From assembly GCF_000430645.1 (NCBI RefSeq), contig NZ_KE387186.1, positions 313,583-377,582 of the forward strand: a stretch of DNA of 64,000 nucleotides, written 5' to 3'. Under the pieces are notes generated by a model. That model saw only the letters and a program-made list of their open reading frames with translations. It was not told the DNA's origin and ran no database searches. A program made the position numbers and the translations under genes. Positions 1 to 8,162 of the stretch are shown here, in pieces. Positions within the stretch are counted from its first letter, which is position 1, and every line of letters begins with the position of its first letter. Origin of the DNA: Aquimarina latercula DSM 2041 (lineage in GTDB: Bacteria > Bacteroidota > Bacteroidia > Flavobacteriales > Flavobacteriaceae).

Positions 1-812
1 TTAAATTCGTCACCTACTTTATCGGCTCTAAAACCATTAATTCTACTTCCTGCTTCAAAAATTTGAGGTAAGTTTTTGTTTTTATTCAAAGCTTCTATAG
101 ATAGATCTTTATAATCTGTATCATTAGTGGTGTACCATTTGGCATCTAAATATACTTGTCTTAGCAGTGCCATCGAACCCATTAGTGATGTAGGGTACAT
201 TTGTTTGCTTTTATTGCTTTTTGAAAAAGAAAGTAATTGTGATGATGCATCACTTAATAAACGATCACCTTTGGTGCCATCATTATTAAGAGCGACTAAT
301 AAACCGGTTCCTCTCATAATTCCATCAGGCATATGAGTATTTAATGTTCCAAATCCAGCTTTGATAAACTCATCAGCCTTTTTCTTGTCATAAGTAAAAT
401 CATCTAATGAATTTGTTTCTGGACGGATATGGTCATTCCAATAATATCCTTCTCTAGAAGCATCATATTGAGGATTGCTTCTAAAAGAACCTCCTTGTCT
501 TTTAGGCTTTTTAATTCCGAAGCTAGTAAAAGGATCAATGAAGGAAGCATATATGTGTTTCCCTTGCAGATCAATTACAATACTATTTTTAGGAATGGAT
601 AATCCAGTACCTACTTGTTGAATTTTACCTTTTTGTATAATTAATGTGCCATTAGTAATCTCTGTTCCAGGAGATGTGTGAATGACAGCATTCGTAAAAA
701 CAGTATAATTAGAATTAGACGTCTTAACACCGTCATTTTTTGGGAAATATTCTTGAGCATAAAAATTAAATCCCATAAATATCACAGCAAGTGATAAAAA
801 TAGTTTTTTCAT
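1..812 (-). CDS. Amidohydrolase family protein, N-terminal part (cut by window edge)
   Basis: A secreted, amidohydrolase-like protein; 270 codons are visible before the window edge removes the C-terminus. It starts at ATG 812 with a Bacteroidota-type signal peptide (MKKLFLSLAVIFMGFNFYAQ). About residues 40-75 form the small beta-sandwich found at the start of the superfamily (GTLIIQKGKIQQVG, then GKHIYASFIDPFTSFG). In catalytic members the segment after the FID motif carries the metal-binding HxH; here it reads FIDPFTSFG with no histidines. Bacteroidota often encode two amidohydrolases in tandem in which one copy has lost metal ligands, so this one may be non-catalytic or a partner of a second gene beyond the edge. 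Substrate unknown. Family call is solid; function is inferred only loosely. Confidence 0.75.
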   Translation of the reverse strand, partial: MKKLFLSLAVIFMGFNFYAQEYFPKNDGVKTSNSNYTVFTNAVIHTSPGTEITNGTLIIQKGKIQQVGTGLSIPKNSIVIDLQGKHIYASFIDPFTSFGIKKPKRQGGSFRSNPQYDASREGYYWNDHIRPETNSLDDFTYDKKKADEFIKAGFGTLNTHMPDGIMRGTGLLVALNNDGTKGDRLLSDASSQLLSFSKSNKSKQMYPTSLMGSMALLRQVYLDAKWYTTNDTDYKDLSIEALNKNKNLPQIFEAGSRINGFRADKVGDEF

Positions 813-931
813 AAGAGTTAGTGTAAAAAATGAATTGGTTTTAAAGATAACTTTTGCTACAGAAAGACCTTACAAATTAGTAATTTTTTAACAAGGAACA
901 GGAAATTTTGAATTCTACAATTACAGATACA

Positions 932-1996
932 TTATAACTTATCCTTATAATAGTTTACTAGTAATGCAACTACATAGCTATACGTTTCCATACCTTTTGG
1001 TTGATTATTAGCCTTAAGATAGCTGTCGTATGTACTTTTAAAAATAGGTTCTAGTGGATTTTGATAACTCATCCAAAAGTCATTCACTTCTTTGTAATTT
1101 TTTAATATTCCGGGTCTTAGTTTTTCGATCAAGCAAAATGCTTTTTGCTCGTCTCTAAGGTAGAGGTCATTAAGACAGAATTTAAGAGCAAAAGTGGTTC
1201 CACTATAGTTGAAATAAGGATCATTAAAATTCATAGTGGTTAAAGCCGCGATAAAATTAGCTTCATTTTCTTTTGCAAATCCTAATTGGTGTGCTTCTTC
1301 ATGGCAACTAGTGGTCGGAGCTTTATAATTAAGAATTAATCCATTTACTTGGGCTTCATTGGTAATAGGATTTAAATATCCACTAAACCCCATATATGTT
1401 AAGGGAATACTCAGTAAAGATTTTTTAATACTTTTTGGAGAATATCGAAGATTAGGAATTACTTCATTAATTTGTTCGTAGGCTGGTATTGTTTTTTCGA
1501 ATATTTCCTCTTTGTCATAAGGCATTACTATTGATAGAGAGTCATCGGATTCTAAACTTTCATGTATAGAATTAGCGCGTTTAATAAGTTTTTCAGAGAC
1601 CATTAAAAGTTCAGCTTCACTGTATTGATCTTCAATTTCTAATATTTCGTGCATTGGTAATCTATAATAGTTCATTCCCCATAACAAATGAAAAGCGGCA
1701 TATACTATAGATATGGTAGCACCTACATCTAACAATATTTTTTTCCATTGAACTTTTTTTCGAAATACTTTCTTAAATAAAAAACGAATCAAAAGAATAA
1801 TTAAAATACTATACCCTATATCACCAAAAGAAAAAGGAATCCAACCAAATACATATCGCAAGGCTTTAGAGGTGTAAACAAAAACTCCATTACTATAAAA
1901 ACGATCTATAAATTCTGGAAAGAAAGAAAGAATTTTGATAATTATAAACTGAACTGGTAAAAGAAAAGTAAGGTATAGTTTTGTTTTAGATTGCAT
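932..1996 (-). CDS. DUF3810 family membrane protein with HEEAH motif
   Basis: Predicted inner-membrane protein of 354 aa. Three membrane segments lie near residues 6-26, 57-74 and 88-106, followed by a large soluble domain on the outer side. That domain contains CHEEAHQLGFAKENEANF near residues 231-248, a HExxH motif followed by a glutamate, as in zinc metallopeptidases; the pattern matches the DUF3810 family of Bacteroidota. No substrate is known to me. The reading frame is open to 2083, but that start would overlap the divergent pepD promoter, and the ATG at 1996 gives a cleaner basic stretch before the first membrane helix. It is transcribed away from pepD and stands alone. Peptidase activity is an inference from the motif. 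Confidence 0.7.
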   Translation of the reverse strand: MQSKTKLYLTFLLPVQFIIIKILSFFPEFIDRFYSNGVFVYTSKALRYVFGWIPFSFGDIGYSILIILLIRFLFKKVFRKKVQWKKILLDVGATISIVYAAFHLLWGMNYYRLPMHEILEIEDQYSEAELLMVSEKLIKRANSIHESLESDDSLSIVMPYDKEEIFEKTIPAYEQINEVIPNLRYSPKSIKKSLLSIPLTYMGFSGYLNPITNEAQVNGLILNYKAPTTSCHEEAHQLGFAKENEANFIAALTTMNFNDPYFNYSGTTFALKFCLNDLYLRDEQKAFCLIEKLRPGILKNYKEVNDFWMSYQNPLEPIFKSTYDSYLKANNQPKGMETYSYVVALLVNYYKDKL

Positions 1997-2065
1997 GTAA
2001 TGAAATATATCAGATTGTAAATCTACAACATTTAATATATGATTTGAATTAAGATTATCATAATG

Positions 2066-2073
2066 TACATTTG
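2066..2073 (+). promoter_or_regulatory. Predicted sigma-A -7 box (TACATTTG) for pepD
   Basis: TACATTTG fits the Bacteroidota -7 consensus TAnnTTTG. Transcription would start near 2080, which excludes the upstream in-frame ATG at 2063 and supports ATG 2093 as the pepD start. Confidence 0.55.
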
Positions 2074-2092
2074 CCAAAAACACAATACATAT

Positions 2093-3553
2093 ATGAATTC
2101 AGAAATAAGAAACCTAGAGCCTAAGAAACTTTGGAATAAATTTGCGGATTTGAACGCTGTACCAAGGCCTTCTAAAAAAGAAGAGCGAGTAATTGCTTTT
2201 ATGAAAGATTTTGGTACGTCTCTTGGGTTACCGGTAGAAGTAGATGAAGTAGGGAACGTTTTGATAAGAAAACCTGCTACTTCTGGCATGGAGAATAGAA
2301 AGACTGTAGTGATGCAATCTCATCTAGATATGGTACATCAAAAAAATGCTGATACGGTTTTTGATTTTGATACTCAGGGAATAGAAATGTATGTAGATGG
2401 TGATTGGGTGCGTGCTAAAGGAACTACTTTAGGAGCTGATAATGGATTAGGTGTAGCTACTATTATGGCTATTCTAGAATCTAGTGAATTATCACATCCT
2501 GCAATCGAAGCATTGTTTACTATTGATGAAGAAACTGGAATGACCGGAGCAATGGGATTAAAACCAAATTGGTTACAAGGAGATATTCTACTTAACTTAG
2601 ATACAGAAGAAGATGATGAAATTGGAGTTGGATGTGCAGGTGGTGTAGATGTAACTGCAGAGAGGACTTACAGTCAGGAAGATATGCCGGAAGGTAAAAC
2701 AGCATATCAAATTTCTGTGACTGGTCTTAATGGAGGCCATTCTGGAATGGATATTCATAAAGGTTTAGGTAATGCTAATAAAATAATGAATAGATTGTTA
2801 TTTGATGGTTTTGAGAATTTTGGACTTAGAATTCATGAGATTAAAGGTGGGAGTTTACGAAATGCTATTCCTAGAGAGAGTTTTGCAACAGTTGTTGTTG
2901 ATACGATACAATCTGAAGCTTTTGAATTTGAAACTTCGGAATTGATCTCTACAGTAAAAAAAGAACTTTCTTTGGTAGATCCAAGCCTATCAATAGAATT
3001 GAAGCAGGTTGAACTACCGAGTAAAGTAATGGAATTGGGTGTTCAAGAGGGGGTTTTAAAATCTTTATATGCCGCTCATAATGGTGTATACGTTATGAGT
3101 TTATCGATCTCTGATTTAGTGGAAACATCTAATAATATAGCAAAAGTAACGATTGGCAACGGAAATATTAAGATTGAATGCTTAACTAGAAGTAGTGTAG
3201 ATTCTACCAAATTAGATTTAGTTAATAAGTTACGAGCTACTTTTGAATTGATAGGATGCGAAGTAACAACGGATGGCGATTATCCAGGTTGGGCACCAAA
3301 TATGGATTCTGCAATATTAAAAGTATTAGATAGTTTGTATCAAAAAATAAATGGAGAAAAAGCTCATATTGCCGCTTGCCACGCCGGTTTAGAATGTGGT
3401 ATTCTGGGACAGAATTACCCAGATATGGATATGATATCTTTTGGTCCTACGATTTTAGGAGCACATTCTCCAGATGAGAGAGCTAGTATTTCCTCTGCTC
3501 AGAAGTATTGGGGATTTGTCAAAGAAATACTAGAAAATATTCCTAATAAATAG
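2093..3553 (+). CDS. pepD: Aminoacyl-histidine dipeptidase (M20C)
   Basis: Cytosolic zinc dipeptidase that splits Xaa-His dipeptides and a range of other dipeptides. The product is 486 aa from ATG 2093, nearly the length of E. coli PepD. Visible M20 signatures are QSHLDMVHQK (metal ligand His77 and catalytic Asp79), GADNGLGVAT (metal-bridging Asp), IDEETGMTGAMGL (general-base Glu), LNLDTEEDDEIGVGCAGG, and the lid-domain motif GLNGGHSGMDIHKG. The C-terminal ligand region is AHSPDERASIS. The frame extends to an ATG at 2063, but a TAnnTTTG promoter box at 2066-2073 lies after it, so 2093 is preferred. A strong terminator follows at 3575-3611. It is monocistronic and divergent from the DUF3810 gene. 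Confidence 0.92.
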   Translation: MNSEIRNLEPKKLWNKFADLNAVPRPSKKEERVIAFMKDFGTSLGLPVEVDEVGNVLIRKPATSGMENRKTVVMQSHLDMVHQKNADTVFDFDTQGIEMYVDGDWVRAKGTTLGADNGLGVATIMAILESSELSHPAIEALFTIDEETGMTGAMGLKPNWLQGDILLNLDTEEDDEIGVGCAGGVDVTAERTYSQEDMPEGKTAYQISVTGLNGGHSGMDIHKGLGNANKIMNRLLFDGFENFGLRIHEIKGGSLRNAIPRESFATVVVDTIQSEAFEFETSELISTVKKELSLVDPSLSIELKQVELPSKVMELGVQEGVLKSLYAAHNGVYVMSLSISDLVETSNNIAKVTIGNGNIKIECLTRSSVDSTKLDLVNKLRATFELIGCEVTTDGDYPGWAPNMDSAILKVLDSLYQKINGEKAHIAACHAGLECGILGQNYPDMDMISFGPTILGAHSPDERASISSAQKYWGFVKEILENIPNK

Positions 3554-3574
3554 TTTTTTAATTTATACTAAAAG

Positions 3575-3611
3575 AAAAGGCATCTCAAATAAAACTTGAG
3601 ATGCCTTTTTT
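3575..3611 (+). terminator. Rho-independent terminator after pepD
   Basis: A 14-bp perfect stem (AAAAGGCATCTCAA) with a 7-base loop ends in a T run. It lies between the convergent pepD and PPIase genes and, with A and T runs on both sides, can serve both strands. Confidence 0.85.
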
Positions 3612-3630
3612 ATATTATTAATAGATAGGT

Positions 3631-4779
3631 TTATTGTTTTCCTAAGATCCCAACTAATTCTAGTTCGAAAACCATTTCTGTATTTGGTGGAATTGGAGCT
3701 CTACCTCTTTCTCCATATCCTAAATGAGGAGGGACAAAGATAATAGCTTTATCTCCTACTTTCATTTGTTGAACTCCTTCTTTAAAACCAGGAATCATTT
3801 TAGCTTCTGGAGAATAAGGAATTTCTAAAGGAACATATCCTTTTGGATGGTCAGCACGACGCTGATCAAAAAGTCCCATTTCTCTTGCTTTTTCTACAAG
3901 GTTTGTGTCAAACATTTTTCCATCAGTAAAGGATCCTTGATAGTTTACTTGTACCATATCACTTTGCTTAGGTTGTTCTCCATTTCCTTGTTCTAAAAAT
4001 AGGATCTCTAACCCACTTTCTAACTTAGTCGCCTTTTTTCTTAATTCAGCGAATTCTGCAGCAATAGCAGGAAACTTTTTAGCTATCTCAGCTTGTCTTT
4101 CCTTTTCAATACGTTCTTTCTCTAATTTTTCTTCTTCTAGCGCCTTTAGTTTATCTTCAAAAGCCGCTTTAGAATCAAATGCTTTAGCATCTTTTCCTTT
4201 ACGAATGATATTAACTTGTTCCATTCTTATTTCAGATACAGGTTTGTCTCCAGGTTTAGTTTCAGTGACACCAATACTATCCACGATATCCTGACCAGAA
4301 ACGATTTCTCCAAAAACAGTATGTTTACCGTTTAACCAAGGAGTTTCTTTTAATGTAATAAAGAATTGACTTCCGTTGGTAGCTGGACCAGAGTTAGCCA
4401 TAGATAAAATACCTTTAGACTTATGCGTTAATGAGTCTACGATTTCATCCGGAAATTTGTAACCAGGGTCACCTGTTCCTGTTCCTAGAGGATCACCAGT
4501 TTGGATCATAAAATCTTTGATAACTCTATGGAAAATAATTCCGTTGTAATACTTCTTTCCTTTATATAAACTATCTACCATAGTGTTCGTTCCTTCTGCT
4601 AGAGAAACAAAATTTGCCACTGTCATTGGAGTTTCTTTGTAATGTAATTCAGCTATAGCAGTTCCTTTATTGGTAATGATTTCTGCATAGATTCCATCTC
4701 CAAGTTCTGGGTACTTTTCCTCGCAATTAGTAAATGTAAGGGTGATAAGTGCTAAAAATAAAAGACTTAATTTTTTCAT
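3631..4779 (-). CDS. Lipoprotein with cyclophilin and FKBP PPIase domains
   Basis: Predicted envelope lipoprotein that catalyses peptidyl-prolyl isomerisation. The N-terminus has a lipobox ending TFTNC, with the lipidated Cys19. Residues about 30-195 are a cyclophilin domain (FHRVIKDFMIQTGD, SMANSGPATNGSQFFITL, LNGKHTVFGEIVSG), including the catalytic-arginine and GSQFFI signatures. A Lys/Glu-rich helical linker spans about 205-260. Residues about 270-382 form an FKBP domain (VQVNYQGSFTDGKMFD, FVPPHLGYGERG, IPPNTEMVFELELVGI). Joining the two unrelated PPIase folds in one chain is uncommon. The gene is followed on the minus strand by the pepD-side terminator and lies 15 bp downstream of gldI, so gldI, this gene and the DHH gene probably form one transcript. 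It probably acts in folding of exported proteins. Confidence 0.88.
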   Translation of the reverse strand: MKKLSLLFLALITLTFTNCEEKYPELGDGIYAEIITNKGTAIAELHYKETPMTVANFVSLAEGTNTMVDSLYKGKKYYNGIIFHRVIKDFMIQTGDPLGTGTGDPGYKFPDEIVDSLTHKSKGILSMANSGPATNGSQFFITLKETPWLNGKHTVFGEIVSGQDIVDSIGVTETKPGDKPVSEIRMEQVNIIRKGKDAKAFDSKAAFEDKLKALEEEKLEKERIEKERQAEIAKKFPAIAAEFAELRKKATKLESGLEILFLEQGNGEQPKQSDMVQVNYQGSFTDGKMFDTNLVEKAREMGLFDQRRADHPKGYVPLEIPYSPEAKMIPGFKEGVQQMKVGDKAIIFVPPHLGYGERGRAPIPPNTEMVFELELVGILGKQ

Positions 4780-4794
4780 TTTTTTAGTTAAGAT

Positions 4795-5346
4795 TTAATT
4801 TTTTTTTGTTGATTGTTTTGTGATTTTATTGAGTTTTACTCTAGATATTAACGGAATATTTGTTCCAATCTTATGATTGTCTCCATAATATCCGTATGCT
4901 TGATAAGAAGGGAATAGAAATGTTACTATTTCTCCCTCTTTCATTATTTTTAATCCTTCTCTCAAACCAAAAAATAGATCTTCTTGGTCAATAGCGTAGT
5001 TTACAGTGTCTAACTCTTTTTCACTATATATAGTATCTCCGTTAAGATCTTTGATGTCATAATTGAAATTAACAATATCACCAAATTTGGCAGTACCAGA
5101 AGTTAAAGTGTCTTTTTTTTCATAATAATACCAAAACCCCCCTTCAGAAGTAATGTAATTATTAGAAGAATCTTGCTGTATTATTTTTTGTATCCTAGCC
5201 TCTTCTCGTGCGCTAAGTTCTTTATTTCGATTAATAGATTCATTAATAAATGATCCTGACGAAATACTTACAGGTTTTCTTGCTTCTGGAGCTTTACAAG
5301 AGAAAAATAGCGTTAGGAAACTTATTAATAGGAGAAAATATCTCAT
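4795..5346 (-). CDS. gldI: Gliding motility-associated PPIase lipoprotein GldI
   Basis: FKBP-type peptidyl-prolyl isomerase lipoprotein of 183 aa. In flavobacteria GldI is needed for gliding and for folding of gliding/type IX secretion components in the periplasm. The sequence begins with a short signal peptide and lipobox (LFFSCKAPEA, Cys17). A helical stretch of about residues 35-60 precedes the FKBP domain, about 65-175 (FGDIVNFNYDIKDLNGDTIYS, MKEGEIVTFLFPSYQAYGYYG, IGTNIPLISRVKLNKI). The end is lysine-rich. It overlaps the upstream DHH phosphoesterase gene by 4 bases (ATGA), showing translational coupling, and precedes the cyclophilin-FKBP gene. Its presence argues that the host carries the gliding/T9SS apparatus. 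Confidence 0.85.
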   Translation of the reverse strand: MRYFLLLISFLTLFFSCKAPEARKPVSISSGSFINESINRNKELSAREEARIQKIIQQDSSNNYITSEGGFWYYYEKKDTLTSGTAKFGDIVNFNYDIKDLNGDTIYSEKELDTVNYAIDQEDLFFGLREGLKIMKEGEIVTFLFPSYQAYGYYGDNHKIGTNIPLISRVKLNKITKQSTKKN

Positions 5347-6359
5347 GAATTCAGGGCATTTTTATAAGACGGTAAGATACTAATAAATTTTTCAACAGTT
5401 TCGCCTAGAGAAAGATTACTTTTTCCTCCAGCAGCATTATGATGTCCTCCTCCTTCGAAGTGATTTCTAGAAAATTCATTCACCGAAAATTCACCTTTAG
5501 AGCGTAGTGATATTTTTATAATATTTTCGCCTTTGTTTTCTATAAAAATGAGTGCAAAAACAATTCCTTCTACAGATAATCCCATATTAACAAATCCTTC
5601 GGTATCACCTTTTTTGAAATTATGATCATCCAATTCTTTTTGAGACAATGTGATGTAAGCAGTATTGTATTCTGGAAGTACTTTTAAGTTTTTAAGTGCT
5701 ACACCTTGTAATTGTAATCTAGAATAGGTGTTGTTGTCATAAATATTTTCGTGAATAGCAGTGTTGTTAGCTCCACGTTCAATTAGGTCAGCGATCACTT
5801 TATGCGTAATATTTGTCGTGGATCGAAATCTAAACGAACCTGTATCTGTCATAATACCAACATATATACAAGTAGCTATATCTGCTGTGATTTTATCCAA
5901 ATCATCTAGATTTTCAATAAAATGATAAATCATCTGACAAGTTGAACTCATGTCGACATCACTATAGGTATAGGTAGCATAATTATCAGGTTGTTGATGA
6001 TGATCAATCATAATGAAAGTGGTGTTTGTATGCTCTAACACGCTTTCCATATTTCCAGTTCTGGAAAAATGATTAAAATCTAATGTGAAAATTATATCTG
6101 CTTCTCTAATTTTTTTAACTGCTAATTCGGTATCACTATCATATTTAATGATAGAAGATTCACCTGGAATCCATTTTAGAAAACTTGGATAATCATTAGG
6201 CGTTATAACTGTAGATGTATGTCCTAAACTTGATAAATAATGATGTAGGGCTAGAGTAGATCCTATAGCATCACCATCCGGATTTTTATGAGGAATAATT
6301 ACAATGTTTTTTTGAGTGCTTAAAAGCACTTTTATTTCTTTAAACTCACTTGTATTCAT
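5343..6359 (-). CDS. DHH-family phosphoesterase, NrnA-like oligoribonuclease/pAp phosphatase
   Basis: Cytosolic manganese-dependent phosphoesterase of 338 aa that degrades very short RNAs and/or dephosphorylates 3'-phosphoadenosine 5'-phosphate. The DHH domain shows IPHKNPDGDAIGSTLAL near residues 22-38, FTLDFNHFSRTG near 92-103, the namesake DHHQ in IMIDHHQQPD near 118-127, and a further aspartate in MTDTGSFRFRS. The DHHA1 substrate-binding domain ends with FEGGGHHNAAGG near residues 300-311. These match NrnA rather than RecJ, which is longer. The gene heads a cluster with gldI (4-base overlap), an arrangement I recall as common in Flavobacteriia. Which of the two NrnA activities dominates cannot be read from the sequence. 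Confidence 0.85.
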   Translation of the reverse strand: MNTSEFKEIKVLLSTQKNIVIIPHKNPDGDAIGSTLALHHYLSSLGHTSTVITPNDYPSFLKWIPGESSIIKYDSDTELAVKKIREADIIFTLDFNHFSRTGNMESVLEHTNTTFIMIDHHQQPDNYATYTYSDVDMSSTCQMIYHFIENLDDLDKITADIATCIYVGIMTDTGSFRFRSTTNITHKVIADLIERGANNTAIHENIYDNNTYSRLQLQGVALKNLKVLPEYNTAYITLSQKELDDHNFKKGDTEGFVNMGLSVEGIVFALIFIENKGENIIKISLRSKGEFSVNEFSRNHFEGGGHHNAAGGKSNLSLGETVEKFISILPSYKNALNS

Positions 6360-6408
6360 AGGTCAGCGAAGATACTATTAATTAATAATATGGTAATACT
6401 GGAATGAT

Positions 6409-6416
6409 TACTTTTA
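6409..6416 (+). promoter_or_regulatory. Predicted -7 box (TACTTTTA) for the PhoD-like gene
   Basis: TACTTTTA differs from TAnnTTTG in the last base. A start site near 6423 would leave almost no leader for the TTG at 6428 but a normal one for the ATG at 6440. Confidence 0.4.
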
Positions 6417-6439
6417 CCAATATCTAATTGTTTCGAAAA

Positions 6440-7471
6440 ATGAAAACCCCAGTATCTATTTTCTTTTTTATACTATGTATCTTAAATTTTGTCTCTGCTC
6501 AAGAAATTTCTCAAAAAGGAAATACTGATTTTACAATAGCTTTTGGAAGTTGCAATAAACAAAATAGTCCTCAACCATTTTGGGAAGAAATTCTAAAGAA
6601 CGGACCCGATGTTTTTATTTGGGGAGGAGATAATATTTATGGTGATTCTGATGATATGTCTAAAATTGCTGATGATTATAAAATTCAGAATAATAATTTG
6701 GGATATCAAAAATTAAAAAGTAAAGTTCCCATAATGGCCACCTGGGATGATCACGATTATGGCAAAAATGATGTAGGTGCAGAATGGCATAAGAAAAAAG
6801 AAAGTCAACAATTATTTCTTGATTTTATGGGCGTAGATAAAGATCATAAAAGAAGACAGCAGGAAGGGATATATGCATCTCATTTTTTTGAAACTTCTAA
6901 AGGTGGCATTAAGGTGATGATATTAGATACTCGATATTTTAGAGATTCACTTCGTAAAGATATTACAGGAAAAAAACGTTATGTACCTAATGATAACCTG
7001 AAGAGAACAATACTGGGTAAAAAGCAATGGATATGGTTAGAGAAAGAATTAAAATCTAGTCAAGCAGATTTTAATGTCCTTGTTAGTAGTATTCAGTTTT
7101 TATCCGGAGAACACGGATGGGAAAGTTGGGCTAATTTTCCGAATGAAGTATTAAAATTAGAAGAATTAATATCAAAAACAGAGGCTAAGAATTGTGTGAT
7201 CTTAAGTGGTGATCGTCATATTTCAGAATTTTCAAAAAAGAATATATCTACTATTCCTTACCCTTTAATTGATTTTACTTCTAGCGGGTTAACGCATGCA
7301 TATTCTAAATATAGTGGAGAACCTAATCAATATAGAACTGGAAAAGTGATTGCTATTCCAAGTTTTGGTATCTTAAAATTTGATTTTGACAGGAAATTAG
7401 TAACCATGCAAATGCGAGGAACTAGTAACGCCTTACTACAAGAAATAAAACAAGAGTATTTAAAAAAATAG
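6440..7471 (+). CDS. PhoD-like metallophosphoesterase (alkaline phosphatase D family), secreted
   Basis: Secreted phosphoesterase of 343 aa. The frame opens with TTG at 6428, but ATG 6440 gives a clean signal peptide (MKTPVSIFFFILCILNFVSAQ). The mature part has the PhoD-like metallophosphoesterase core: FTIAFGSCNKQ at its start, DVFIWGGDNIYGDSDDM (metal-binding Asp and Asn), MATWDDHDYGKNDVG, VMILDTRYFRDSL, and VILSGDRHISEFS near the C-terminus. These are the conserved blocks of the bacterial PhoD superfamily. It is shorter than typical PhoD (about 450-550 aa) and lacks the N-terminal Ig-like extension, like other Bacteroidota members. Substrate unknown; phosphomono- or diesters are likely. 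It is divergent from the nrnA-gldI cluster. Confidence 0.85.
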   Translation: MKTPVSIFFFILCILNFVSAQEISQKGNTDFTIAFGSCNKQNSPQPFWEEILKNGPDVFIWGGDNIYGDSDDMSKIADDYKIQNNNLGYQKLKSKVPIMATWDDHDYGKNDVGAEWHKKKESQQLFLDFMGVDKDHKRRQQEGIYASHFFETSKGGIKVMILDTRYFRDSLRKDITGKKRYVPNDNLKRTILGKKQWIWLEKELKSSQADFNVLVSSIQFLSGEHGWESWANFPNEVLKLEELISKTEAKNCVILSGDRHISEFSKKNISTIPYPLIDFTSSGLTHAYSKYSGEPNQYRTGKVIAIPSFGILKFDFDRKLVTMQMRGTSNALLQEIKQEYLKK

Positions 7472-7542
7472 AATAATTAAATTCGATTTTATAAAAGACA
7501 GTACTTTCTTAGGATTTTTATTGTTTTTGATGCTTTTATATA

Positions 7543-7550
7543 TACTTTTG
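7543..7550 (+). promoter_or_regulatory. Predicted sigma-A -7 box (TACTTTTG) for ndk
   Basis: An exact TAnnTTTG match. A transcript from about 7557 would have a leader of roughly 85 bases before the ndk ATG. Confidence 0.55.
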
Positions 7551-7642
7551 CACAAAATTTTGCATTTGACATTAATAGTCAAAAAGATAATTAAAAATCA
7601 ATTTCCTTAACTAGGAGATAGGATAAAAACCAAACTTTAAAA

Positions 7643-8062
7643 ATGGCAACAAATAGAACTTTTACAATGCTTAAGCCGGATGCGGTAAGAAAAGGATACA
7701 TCGGTGCAATCCTTGAACAGATAACTGCTTCAGGTTTTAGAATTGTAGCAATGAAATTAACACAGTTAACTACTGATGATGCTAAAGCTTTTTATGCGGT
7801 GCATAGTGAGCGTCCTTTTTATGGAGAGTTAGTAGAATATATGACTAGTGGTCCAATAGTAGCAGCAATTCTTGAAAAAGAGAATGCTGTTGAAGATTTT
7901 AGAACTTTAATTGGAGCTACGAATCCAGAAGAAGCTGCTGAAGGAACTATCCGTAAGAAATTTGCTACTTCTATTAGCGAAAATGCTGTACACGGAAGTG
8001 ATAGTGATGATAATGCTGCTATAGAAGGAGCTTTCCATTTTTCAGGAAGAGAGCAATTCTAA
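7643..8062 (+). CDS. ndk: Nucleoside diphosphate kinase
   Basis: Cytosolic enzyme that moves the gamma-phosphate of ATP to nucleoside diphosphates through a phosphohistidine. At 139 aa it has the usual bacterial length. Recognisable blocks are RTFTMLKPDAVRKGYIG at the N-terminus, FYAVHSERPFYGELVEYMTSGP in the middle, the ATNPEEAAEGTIRKKFA segment, and NAVHGSDSDDNAAIEGAFHF, which holds the active-site histidine in VHGSDS. It stands alone with its own promoter and ends at a perfect bidirectional terminator shared with the convergent TonB receptor gene. Confidence 0.97.
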   Translation: MATNRTFTMLKPDAVRKGYIGAILEQITASGFRIVAMKLTQLTTDDAKAFYAVHSERPFYGELVEYMTSGPIVAAILEKENAVEDFRTLIGATNPEEAAEGTIRKKFATSISENAVHGSDSDDNAAIEGAFHFSGREQF

Positions 8063-8085
8063 GAAAATTACATTATATAATGTTT

Positions 8086-8120
8086 AAAAAAGAGGTGTTG
8101 AATTCAACACCTCTTTTTTT
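8086..8120. terminator. Bidirectional terminator, 34-bp perfect palindrome
   Basis: Six A, AGGTGTTGAATTCAACACCT flanked by G/C, then six or more T form a perfect palindrome (8086-8119) centred on GAATTC. It lies between the convergent ndk and TonB receptor genes and reads as a terminator in both directions. Confidence 0.85.
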
Positions 8121-8162
8121 GTAAAATAAACTTATTTATATTCTTTTTTCAGGAATAAGAGG

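Noticed and set aside
2032..2289. 85-codon minus-strand frame over the pepD start
   Set aside because: It lies wholly across the pepD coding region and promoter; the protein has no signature and its frame shadows a conserved gene.
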